Source: Phycisphaeraceae bacterium (GTDB lineage: Bacteria; Planctomycetota; Phycisphaerae; Phycisphaerales; SM1A02). From it: DNA of 64,000 bases. The stretch's first letter is position 1; each line of letters starts with the position of its first letter. The translations under genes were made by a program, and so were the position numbers. The notes beneath the pieces are model-generated. The model saw only the letters and a program-made list of their open reading frames with translations, ran no database searches and was not told the DNA's origin. Below are positions 24,360-32,063 of the stretch, in pieces. The stretch spans positions 124,001 through 188,000 of the forward strand of contig SHAP01000002.1 of the NCBI GenBank assembly GCA_004213555.1, given 5' to 3'.

Positions 24360-25097
24360 ATGGACGCATCAGAATCTGGTTACTCCTCCGTTTGCGATGA
24401 TTTTTACGTCAACGCTCGTTTGGATCTGCGGGTGCAGCAGGCCCCCGATGATCGAACCGTGATGGATTTCTTCGAACGAATGCGTCGAGTTGCTCCAAGC
24501 TTTACGGGCGTAAAGAAAATCGATACCGAGTGGATCCTTGAAGCCCCGCTTGGAGACCAACGGATGGAGTGGGTGGCGGTGGGGCCCGGTGCCGTTCGTT
24601 GTGGTGCCGTGAACCCCATTCGAGTGTCCGCCTCTTACGAGCTGGCCACCAATGTGCTGGAAGCACTTCCTGGCTACTTCGGAATCAACGCGTTGGACGT
24701 GATAAGTTTGGAACTCACTTTCGGATTTGACTTGGATACCGATCAAGACCACTACGAAGCGGTCCACGACACGCTGCTGGGGGGGTCAAGATTGGCGGGT
24801 TTGATGCGTTGTGACGAAGAGCGTGTGGTTGAAATGCAGCCCATGCTGGCTTGGAGCTTGGACCACAGTGCCCATTTGCAGGCCCAAGTCGAAGTGCGTC
24901 CTCGTGGGAAGGGCAGTGGCGTTGGCAACGTTGAGAGTTGCAGCGTGTACTCCACGGTCAAGCGAACGGGACCTGTCGAGCGATTTGAGGATCCCGGTGT
25001 GTTGGTGCATGAGTTGGCGGGTCGGGTGGAAGCCTTGGCGTCCGACCGAGTGATCCCAGAGATTGTGATGCCGCTGCGAGCCCGCTTCCTGATCTAG
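24360..25097 (+). CDS. Hypothetical protein
   Basis: About 245 residues, soluble, with no recognisable family motif. The ATG at 24360 is preceded by AGGAG 11 bases upstream and was preferred to a TTG at 24318. The middle part alternates strands and helices (WVAVGPGAVRCGAVNP, then ISLELTFGFDLDTDQDHYEAVHDTLL). The C-terminal third contains SCSVYSTVKRTGPVERF and ends in VMPLRARFLI. There is no signal peptide. It follows the DUF418 gene by 54 bases and could be in the same transcript. Regular composition and codon use like the neighbours support a real gene. Confidence 0.7.
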   Translation: MDASESGYSSVCDDFYVNARLDLRVQQAPDDRTVMDFFERMRRVAPSFTGVKKIDTEWILEAPLGDQRMEWVAVGPGAVRCGAVNPIRVSASYELATNVLEALPGYFGINALDVISLELTFGFDLDTDQDHYEAVHDTLLGGSRLAGLMRCDEERVVEMQPMLAWSLDHSAHLQAQVEVRPRGKGSGVGNVESCSVYSTVKRTGPVERFEDPGVLVHELAGRVEALASDRVIPEIVMPLRARFLI

Positions 25098-25177
25098 TTC
25101 CTCAACATCGGCTGACCAAAGCTGGCGGTGGTCTCGAGGATTTGCCTTGAGATGAGGCCTTTTGTTGCCTTGATGGG

Positions 25178-26074
25178 TTACAGACGAATTCCGTGCATCG
25201 AGGAGATGTCCTCGGGCCGGACCGAATCCCCGGTTCGCAACGACAGGTCGATGCCGGCCTGGAGCAGCGAAAGCCAAACCAAGTCGGCGGGCCCTCGTCC
25301 TTCTTCCCCGGCGTGTTGAAATCGGGCGATGGTGGTGCCTGCGGCCGAGCCCAAACTCGGTTCACACCATTCTGGGTTTCCGCCTGAATCCACGCCTTGG
25401 TGGCCGTACGCGCGGAATCCATGGGCTTGAATTTCCAAGAGGTGTTCCTCGGACCCCACCACCAATTGCCTTCGAACGACGGGAGAGTTCGCATCGCTTC
25501 GAATCGTTGAGATGGCGCCGGTCTCGTGCTTCAGCAGGACTGAAACTCTGCCGCCTCCAGGGGTGTCTTGTTTGGCCCGCAAACTCACCACAGGACCACC
25601 TACGTGGTGCAGCGTGTCAAGCGCGTCAAGCAAGAGGGACCGCAAGTCTCTCCGGGTATTTCCCGAAAAATCGGCATGCATGGAGCTGGGAGTTGGTGAA
25701 GACTCCAAGAGATCAAGGGCCGCACGAAAGCCAGCAGAACGGAGAAAGCGGGGGGCAAGTCGAACTCGATCGGGCAGGGCGGCGGCTTCTTGCGGCTCGG
25801 CAGGAAACAGTCCAGTGGTAAAGACTTGTTGGGTTCCCGAAGCCCATGGTCGGAGGCTCTCTGAAGTGACTTCTTCTTCGGTCATGACCAAAAGGGTGCT
25901 GGATCCCTCCGGAACCGCTCGCAAATCGTCCAGTGGTGACGCTTCAAGCCGAGTGGCCAGAGCACCGCCAGTGGGTCCCGGATTTCCAACCGCCACCAAA
26001 GGCATGTCCAGGGCCTCGATGGCATCTTTGACGCTCTTTTCGTCTTCAAGTTGTGCCCAGACCACGAGTCCCAT
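25178..26074 (-). CDS. Gfo/Idh/MocA-like protein lacking a normal nucleotide-binding start
   Basis: A 298-residue protein whose second half resembles the C-terminal beta-sheet domain of Gfo/Idh/MocA oxidoreductases (LHHVGGPVVSLRAKQD, VSVLLKHETGAISTIRSD, RRQLVVGSEEHLLEI). The N-terminal 110 residues are short and acidic, with LVAVGNPGPTGGALATRL but without the usual GxGxxG dinucleotide motif or the catalytic EKP. It may be a degenerate, non-catalytic or scaffold version. It is transcribed away from the RNase P RNA gene. Family assignment is tentative; the open frame and codon pattern are sound. Confidence 0.65.
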   Translation of the reverse strand: MGLVVWAQLEDEKSVKDAIEALDMPLVAVGNPGPTGGALATRLEASPLDDLRAVPEGSSTLLVMTEEEVTSESLRPWASGTQQVFTTGLFPAEPQEAAALPDRVRLAPRFLRSAGFRAALDLLESSPTPSSMHADFSGNTRRDLRSLLLDALDTLHHVGGPVVSLRAKQDTPGGGRVSVLLKHETGAISTIRSDANSPVVRRQLVVGSEEHLLEIQAHGFRAYGHQGVDSGGNPEWCEPSLGSAAGTTIARFQHAGEEGRGPADLVWLSLLQAGIDLSLRTGDSVRPEDISSMHGIRL

Positions 26075-26098
26075 TTCTGAAGAAAGCGTACCTGCCGA

Positions 26099-26127
26099 TT
26101 GGCCAAGCCGGGTTTGTGTCTTACAAT
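26099..26127 (+). promoter_or_regulatory. Predicted promoter of the RNase P RNA gene
   Basis: TTGGCC, a 17-base spacer and TACAAT lie directly before the RNA. The predicted transcription start, 6-7 bases after the -10, falls at about 26133, within 3 bases of the 5' end inferred from helix P1. Consistent with a housekeeping sigma factor. Confidence 0.65.
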
Positions 26128-26129
26128 TT

Positions 26130-26493
<364 letters not shown>

Positions 26494-26507
26494 CGGCGAA
26501 CCACTTT

Positions 26508-26525
26508 GGGTGCCCACGGGCACCC
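26508..26525 (+). terminator. Possible GC hairpin after RNase P RNA, no U-tract
   Basis: GGGTGCCC and GGGCACCC form a perfect 8-base inverted repeat separated by two bases, 15 bases after the RNA's 3' end and before gcvP. No run of T follows, so it is at best a weak terminator, or a 3' processing or pausing element. Confidence 0.35.
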
Positions 26526-26553
26526 GCCTGCGCGCGTAGAATTCACCCAACTC

Positions 26554-29451
26554 ATGAGCTCGCAAATGACCCCCTCGATTGCAACTTCATCCGATCACCT
26601 GCAGCCATCCGACCGCTTCGCCCCGCGTCACCTCGGACCGCGCCCTGAAGAACAAGAAGCCATGCTTTCGGCCCTTGGTCTTTCTTCGATGACCGAGCTG
26701 CTGTTCGAGGCCATCCCTGATGCCATTCGAAATGACGACCCTCTGAATCTTCGTCCCGCCGCATCGGAGTCGGAAGCCGCGTCCGCCCTGCGTCAAATAA
26801 TGTCAAAAAATCACGTTCTGAAGAGCGCGATTGGGGCTGGATATCACAATTGTTTGATCCCTTCGGTCATTGAACGCACCGTCTTTCGAAATCCAGGTTG
26901 GTACACCCAGTACACGCCCTACCAAGCCGAAATTTCCCAAGGCCGCATGGAAGTGTTGTTGGCCTGGCAAACCATGATTGCCGACCTCTGCGGCTTGCCC
27001 CTCGCCGGGGCATCCCTCCTTGATGAACCAACCGCTGCCGCAGAAGCCATGGCCATGGCGAGAAATATTGCCCGAGGCAAAGGCAATGTGTTTTTGCTGG
27101 ACGCTGATGCCCATCCTCAAACCATTGCGGTGATTATGGGCCGCGCGGTGCCCATGGGCATCGAGGTTCGTGTGGTCAGCCCCGATGCTTTTGACTTTGG
27201 TGATGATGTGTTTGGTTGCTTGGTTCAAATGCCCAACACCAACGGCAAGTTGCAAGATCATGCGGCCGTGGCCGACGCGGCCAGGGCGGCGGGGGCGGTT
27301 TCGATTGCCGCCGTTGATCCGTTGCTCTTGACCCTCATGCGAAGTCCTGGAGAGATGGGGTTTGAAATTGCGGTCGGATCGGCCCAGCGGTTTGGTGTCC
27401 CAATGGGCTTCGGCGGCCCCCATGCCGGCTTCTTGGCCACCCAATCCAATCATGTGCGGCGCATGCCAGGTCGCATCATCGGGGTCTCCCGTGACGCCGA
27501 AGGTCGTCCGGCTTTGCGATTGACGGTGCAAACCCGTGAGCAGCACATTCGCCGTGACAAAGCCACCAGCAACATCTGCACCTCCCAGGTGCTCCTGGCC
27601 GTGATGAGCGGGTTCTATGGCATTTGGCACGGACCAGAGGGCTTGACCGAAATCGCCAAGCGGGTTCGCGACCTTGCGGATTTGGCCGCCAACTCATTGG
27701 AAGCCGCTGGGTTTGCCGTCGAGGCTGGGCCTCGATTCGACACGGTGGCGTTCCGTCCCGACCACGTTGCCAATACCTTGTCCCAAGCCGAAGAGGCGGG
27801 CTGGAACTTGCGTGACTTTGGTGATGGCCGCGTGGGACTGACGGTTGATGAGACCTTCACCCCGGAAGAGCTCGAATCCATTTTGTCCGCGCTCGGTTGC
27901 ACATTGGTGCAAACTCAGGCGTCAGACTGGCCCGAATCGTTGGTGCGGTCTTCAACATTTATGTCCGATGCTGTCTTCCACGCCCACCGCAGCGAAACCC
28001 AGATGCTTCGTTTGATCAAGCGGCTGGAGTCACGGGACCTCTCGCTTTGCCATTCGATGATTCCCTTGGGTTCGTGCACCATGAAGCTCAATGCCGCTTC
28101 TGAGATGGACCCTGTCTCTTGGCCCGAATTTTCATCCATGCACCCCTTCGCACCAGAATCTCAAACCGAAGGTTGGAAAGAGTTTTTGGCCGATCTCGAA
28201 CGGTCGTTGTCGGAAGTCACGGGTTTTGCTGGGGTCAGTTTGCAACCCAACGCAGGGGCTCAAGGAGAGTACGCGGGCTTGATGACCATTCGGGCCTACC
28301 ACGAGGCCCGCAACGAGTCGCACCGAAATATCTGCCTGGTGCCCACCTCGGCCCATGGCACCAACCCTGCTTCTGCGGTGATGGCGGGCATGACGGTGGT
28401 CCCGCTGCAGTGTGATGAACGTGGTGATCTTGATGTTGCTGATCTTGAAACCAAAATTGCCAAACATGGCGACCACTTGGCCGCACTGATGGTCACGTAC
28501 CCCTCCACACACGGTGTTTTTGAAGCGACCATCCGAGAAGTTTGCGACATGGTGCATGCGGCCGGTGGTCAGGTGTACCTCGATGGTGCCAACATGAACG
28601 CCATGGTCGGCTTGGCCAAGCCGGGTGATTTGGGCGCTGACGTTTGTCACCTGAACTTGCACAAAACCTTCTGCATCCCTCATGGTGGCGGAGGTCCAGG
28701 AATGGGACCCATTGGTCTGGCGGCTCACTTGCTGCCGTACCGCCCTGGCCATCCTGTTCGGATGCCCGACAACGCCAAGCCTTCGGCAATTGCGCCCATC
28801 AGCGGCGCGCCGTACGGCTCGGCTTCGATCTTGGCGATCTCCTGGATGTACCTCGAGATGATGGGCCCAAAAGGCCTTCGTGAAGCCACAGAACTGGCCA
28901 TCTTGAACGCCAACTACATGGCGGGGCGGCTGTCAGAGCACTATTCAATTTTGTACACAAGCCCTGCGGGCCGCTGTGCCCACGAATTCATCTTGGACTG
29001 CCGTGCTTTTGAAAAGACCGCAGGCATTCGGGTGGAAGACATTGCCAAACGCTTGATGGACTACGGGTTCCATGCCCCCACCATGAGTTGGCCGGTGCCG
29101 GGAACCCTCATGATCGAGCCCACGGAGAGCGAAGATCGCGCCGAGCTCGATCGGTACTGCGATGCCTTGATTGCCATCCGTGAAGAGATTGGAGAAATCG
29201 AATCGGGCGAAGCCGATCGCGAAGTGAATCTTCTCAAGATGGCGCCCCATACCCAATCCATGTTGGTCACGGAATCCTGGGATCGTCCCTATGCACGTGA
29301 GCGTGCGGTCTATCCGTTGGCGTATTTGCGAGAATCAAAATTTTGGCCGACCGTCGCCCGGGTGGACAACCCTTGGGGTGACCGAAACATTTTCTGCTCC
29401 TGTGCTGGTGTGGAAGAAGTCGCCAACCTTGTCGAATCGGCAGAGGCCTAA
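26554..29451 (+). CDS. gcvP: Glycine dehydrogenase (decarboxylating), one-piece P protein
   Basis: A 965-residue PLP enzyme that decarboxylates glycine and loads the aminomethyl group onto the GcvH lipoyl arm. It is the fused type, with both halves that some bacteria split into GcvPA and GcvPB. The first half begins DRFAPRHLGPRPEEQEAML and has YTPYQAEISQGRMEVLLAWQ-type sequence; the second half carries the PLP lysine in NLHKTFCIPHGGGGPG near residue 704 and SCTMKLNAASEM. The ATG at 26554 was chosen because earlier in-frame codons lie in the RNase P RNA; an ATG at 26566 is also possible. GcvT and GcvH are not in the window. Confidence 0.94.
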   Translation: MSSQMTPSIATSSDHLQPSDRFAPRHLGPRPEEQEAMLSALGLSSMTELLFEAIPDAIRNDDPLNLRPAASESEAASALRQIMSKNHVLKSAIGAGYHNCLIPSVIERTVFRNPGWYTQYTPYQAEISQGRMEVLLAWQTMIADLCGLPLAGASLLDEPTAAAEAMAMARNIARGKGNVFLLDADAHPQTIAVIMGRAVPMGIEVRVVSPDAFDFGDDVFGCLVQMPNTNGKLQDHAAVADAARAAGAVSIAAVDPLLLTLMRSPGEMGFEIAVGSAQRFGVPMGFGGPHAGFLATQSNHVRRMPGRIIGVSRDAEGRPALRLTVQTREQHIRRDKATSNICTSQVLLAVMSGFYGIWHGPEGLTEIAKRVRDLADLAANSLEAAGFAVEAGPRFDTVAFRPDHVANTLSQAEEAGWNLRDFGDGRVGLTVDETFTPEELESILSALGCTLVQTQASDWPESLVRSSTFMSDAVFHAHRSETQMLRLIKRLESRDLSLCHSMIPLGSCTMKLNAASEMDPVSWPEFSSMHPFAPESQTEGWKEFLADLERSLSEVTGFAGVSLQPNAGAQGEYAGLMTIRAYHEARNESHRNICLVPTSAHGTNPASAVMAGMTVVPLQCDERGDLDVADLETKIAKHGDHLAALMVTYPSTHGVFEATIREVCDMVHAAGGQVYLDGANMNAMVGLAKPGDLGADVCHLNLHKTFCIPHGGGGPGMGPIGLAAHLLPYRPGHPVRMPDNAKPSAIAPISGAPYGSASILAISWMYLEMMGPKGLREATELAILNANYMAGRLSEHYSILYTSPAGRCAHEFILDCRAFEKTAGIRVEDIAKRLMDYGFHAPTMSWPVPGTLMIEPTESEDRAELDRYCDALIAIREEIGEIESGEADREVNLLKMAPHTQSMLVTESWDRPYARERAVYPLAYLRESKFWPTVARVDNPWGDRNIFCSCAGVEEVANLVESAEA

Positions 29452-30023
29452 GCGTTCCAGCCCAAGCAGGCGACCACTTCGGCCGGTGATTTCCAAAGCA
29501 ACAAGATCTTCAGGACGGCCCACGCTTGCGCGCCCGCCACGATGTCATCCAACAAGATGCCAGACCCACCCTTGAGGTTTTGAATTCGATTGGCAGGTGG
29601 TAATTTCAAAATGTCAAAAATTCGAAACAGCACAAAAGCGCTGCCGGCCAAGACACCATTGGCCAAGATGTTGGCGGTGGAGTCCATGGCAACCCAAGGC
29701 ACCCCGAGCATCAGCACGAGGGCCTGACCGGCGGTTTCGTCCGCCACCACCAGCGAAGGATCTTTTCCCGCGCAATGCGCCTCGGCGGCCCGACCAAAGC
29801 CCCAACAAGCCGCGCTGCCAAGCGCGGTCAAGAGCAGCATCAGGAATTGCACCGTGGTGTGGTCTTGCTGGGTGAATCCATGTTCGGAAAGGCACCAAAC
29901 AGCGCCCAGTGCGACGATCACTGGGGGCAGGGAGCCCCATGTGCCGGGCGCGGGCCGCAGCGCGCCCAAGCCCCCAACACTGACGGCCAGCCAGCCCAGT
30001 TTGGTCAACTTCGGTGTGGTCAT
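29448..30023 (-). CDS. pgpA: Phosphatidylglycerophosphatase A
   Basis: A 191-residue integral membrane phosphatase that turns phosphatidylglycerophosphate into phosphatidylglycerol. Family motifs in order are LGALRPAPGTWGSLPP, DPSLVVADETAGQ, FRIFDILKLPPANRIQ and the metal-binding GGSGILLDDIVAG. About three to four membrane segments are visible. Its start overlaps the pgsA stop by 4 bases, so the two consecutive steps of phosphatidylglycerol synthesis are encoded as one translational unit. Its stop shares 4 bases (CTAA) with the convergent gcvP stop. Confidence 0.92.
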   Translation of the reverse strand: MTTPKLTKLGWLAVSVGGLGALRPAPGTWGSLPPVIVALGAVWCLSEHGFTQQDHTTVQFLMLLLTALGSAACWGFGRAAEAHCAGKDPSLVVADETAGQALVLMLGVPWVAMDSTANILANGVLAGSAFVLFRIFDILKLPPANRIQNLKGGSGILLDDIVAGAQAWAVLKILLLWKSPAEVVACLGWNA

Positions 30024-30610
30024 GCTTTGACCTCACGCAGCCCACTTCGCATGGCTCCGACGTAGTCCAAGCCGCTGAGCACCGTGACGATGGTCACCAC
30101 CCAAGCTATTGGTGCAGCGCACGTGGCGGCAACGTCAGGGGCCACCTGAACAAGCAGCACCGCCGCGGGCAAGCAGGCCGATTGCAACACCATTTTCCAT
30201 TTGCCGATCGCCCGGGCCCGGTAGTCCACGCCTTCGGCTTCCAAAATGGCTCGAGCACTGGTGACAAAAAGTTCTCGGGCCAGAACCAGAACGGCCATGA
30301 TCGGGGTCCAGCCCGAGATCGATTCCGCCGCGCTGTGCCATCCTGGACCCGCCAATATGACCACCGAACCCAGAATGAGCACCTTGTCGGCGAATGGATC
30401 CAAGATCCGTCCCATCAGGCTTTCAGCACCCCAGCGGCGAGCCAAATGGCCATCCAAGGCATCGGTCAGGGCCGCCAACAGGAAGGCGACCAGCCCCAGC
30501 CAGCTCAAAATGGGGTGGGGCCCCACGGCCCAGCAACCGAATGTTGCGGCCGCCAAGGGCAGACGAGCCACCGTGAGGGCATTGGGGATGGATTTCCGGG
30601 GGGGCAACAT
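30020..30610 (-). CDS. pgsA: CDP-diacylglycerol-glycerol-3-phosphate 3-phosphatidyltransferase
   Basis: A 196-residue CDP-alcohol phosphatidyltransferase with the full DG-x2-AR-x8-G-x3-D-x3-D motif (DGHLARRWGAESLMGRILD, then PFADK) and about six membrane helices. It begins NALTVARLPLAA, as usual for PgsA, and makes phosphatidylglycerophosphate from CDP-diacylglycerol and glycerol-3-phosphate. The ATG at 30610 was chosen because it puts the IPNALTVARL segment at the N-terminus; longer upstream frames have no membrane-protein character. It is followed by pgpA and diverges from nuoJ. Confidence 0.93.
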   Translation of the reverse strand: MLPPRKSIPNALTVARLPLAAATFGCWAVGPHPILSWLGLVAFLLAALTDALDGHLARRWGAESLMGRILDPFADKVLILGSVVILAGPGWHSAAESISGWTPIMAVLVLARELFVTSARAILEAEGVDYRARAIGKWKMVLQSACLPAAVLLVQVAPDVAATCAAPIAWVVTIVTVLSGLDYVGAMRSGLREVKA

Positions 30611-30733
30611 GAGGGCTGAGGATACGTCGACTCTGTGCTCCGCGGTGGATGCGTGCCCACGGGGCGAGTATCCTGAGCAATCCCACGTCGCATCGTGGAA
30701 TTTTTTCATCCACCCGTGGAGGAGCCGGACCGG

Positions 30734-31732
30734 ATGCCCCCAGCCAGTGTGATTCATGCTTGTACCGTTCTTGCCGCGGCGGCCCTGTTGCTCTTGCTTC
30801 GGCCAGCCGGATCCACTCGCCTTCGATTGGTTGGCGCGGTCGTTGGAATTGGGGCTTTCACGGGCATTCTTGCCCAACTGCCCACGTTTTTTGATGGCCA
30901 AGTCATGCCTGGAGGAACATTCTTCCTGCCGTTTGCTCTGATCTCTGTGATCAGTGCGGTGCAGATGATCACCACCTCTCGTCCGGTTTACGCCGCCTTG
31001 CACTTCGTGTTGGTGGTGCTGGCCAGCAGTGGTTTGTTGGTCACCCTTGGGGCTGAATTCTTGGGATTTGCGGTGGTGATTGTGTACGCCGGGGCCATCC
31101 TGATCACCTACATGTTTGTCCTGATGTTGGCCCAGCAAGCCCAATCACCGGATTTGGAGGATGAACGTCCCACGTACGACCGATTCGCTCGAGAACCCAT
31201 CGGGGGGGCCGTGGTCGGGTTCTTGCTCTTGGCATTCATGAACCATCTGATTTTCACGGGGACCGGAGAACTCACGCCTGGTGATGCTGATCCTGTACCG
31301 GCGCGTCTGGCCGCTTGGGAGCGGGTCGGCAACATGCCAGGACGGGTGATGGAATTGGTGGTGCAAGTTCCTGAATACGAACAGGCATTGCTTCCCGAAG
31401 GTGAAACGCTGCGTGTGGTGCCCGATCCTGACGGGTTGGCGGCCACCGTCACCGTCATGTTGAATGATGCACCAAGTGAAGTTCGCCTCCAAGGCGAGCT
31501 GGCACGGTTGGCCATTGAAGACAACATCCGCGGAATTGGCGTGGCATTGATTGAAGCCTTTCCCGTCTCTTTGGAATTGGCCGGAGTGGTCCTCACCATG
31601 GCCATGTTTGGCGCGGTCATCTTGGCCCGTCGTCAGATTGAGCTGACGGAAGATGAGAAAAGAGAGGCTTCCGGTCTGCCCAGAATTGGGCACCACGATG
31701 ATCCCAAAGGTGGGGAGGTGACGCATGGCTGA
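30734..31732 (+). CDS. nuoJ: NADH-quinone oxidoreductase subunit J, extended
   Basis: A 332-residue membrane subunit of respiratory complex I. The N-terminal four helices and the key segment GFAVVIVYAGAILITYMFVLML are typical of NuoJ. After helix 4 (GFLLLAFMNHLIF) there is a soluble insert of about 100 residues, then the final helix (AGVVLTMAMFGAVILARR). Usual NuoJ length is 170-200 residues. The ATG at 30734 is set by GGAGGAG at 30718-30724; a GTG at 30695 without such a site is rejected. The end overlaps nuoK by 8 bases. nuoA-nuoI are not upstream. Confidence 0.9.
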   Translation: MPPASVIHACTVLAAAALLLLLRPAGSTRLRLVGAVVGIGAFTGILAQLPTFFDGQVMPGGTFFLPFALISVISAVQMITTSRPVYAALHFVLVVLASSGLLVTLGAEFLGFAVVIVYAGAILITYMFVLMLAQQAQSPDLEDERPTYDRFAREPIGGAVVGFLLLAFMNHLIFTGTGELTPGDADPVPARLAAWERVGNMPGRVMELVVQVPEYEQALLPEGETLRVVPDPDGLAATVTVMLNDAPSEVRLQGELARLAIEDNIRGIGVALIEAFPVSLELAGVVLTMAMFGAVILARRQIELTEDEKREASGLPRIGHHDDPKGGEVTHG

Positions 31733-32063
31733 GGCAGTGGTTCCTGAAGTATTTGGTCAGCTGGCCCTCGGTCATTACCTGATCCTTTCGGCCTTCCTGT
31801 TCGCGATTGGACTCGCTGGATTTGTCACCCGCCGGAACATGATTGTCATGTTCCTGTGCACCGAATTGATGTTCCAAGCCGCGGTGATTGCTTTGGCCGC
31901 TTTCGGCCGGTTCCACCTTGATCTCTCCGGGCAAGTCATGGTCATTTTTGTCCTGACGATTGCCGCCGCAGAAGCAGCTTTGGCTTTGGGCCTGGTGGTG
32001 CTTCTCTTCAAACGACAACCCACCCTCGATGCTGAGGTTTGGTCGGAGATGCGTGACGTATGA
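31725..32063 (+). CDS. nuoK: NADH-quinone oxidoreductase subunit K
   Basis: A 112-residue, three-helix subunit of the complex I membrane arm. The conserved membrane glutamates are in NMIVMFLCTELMFQAA and in the third helix LTIAAAEAALALGLVVLL. It overlaps nuoJ by 8 bases and nuoL by 4 (ATGA). An N-terminal extension of about 10 residues precedes the usual LGHYLILSAFLFAIG start. Confidence 0.94.
   Translation: MAEAVVPEVFGQLALGHYLILSAFLFAIGLAGFVTRRNMIVMFLCTELMFQAAVIALAAFGRFHLDLSGQVMVIFVLTIAAAEAALALGLVVLLFKRQPTLDAEVWSEMRDV

Noticed and set aside
30695-30733. Upstream GTG start for nuoJ at 30695
   Set aside because: The AGGAG-type site at 30718-30724 lies downstream of it, and residues before the ATG at 30734 do not resemble NuoJ.
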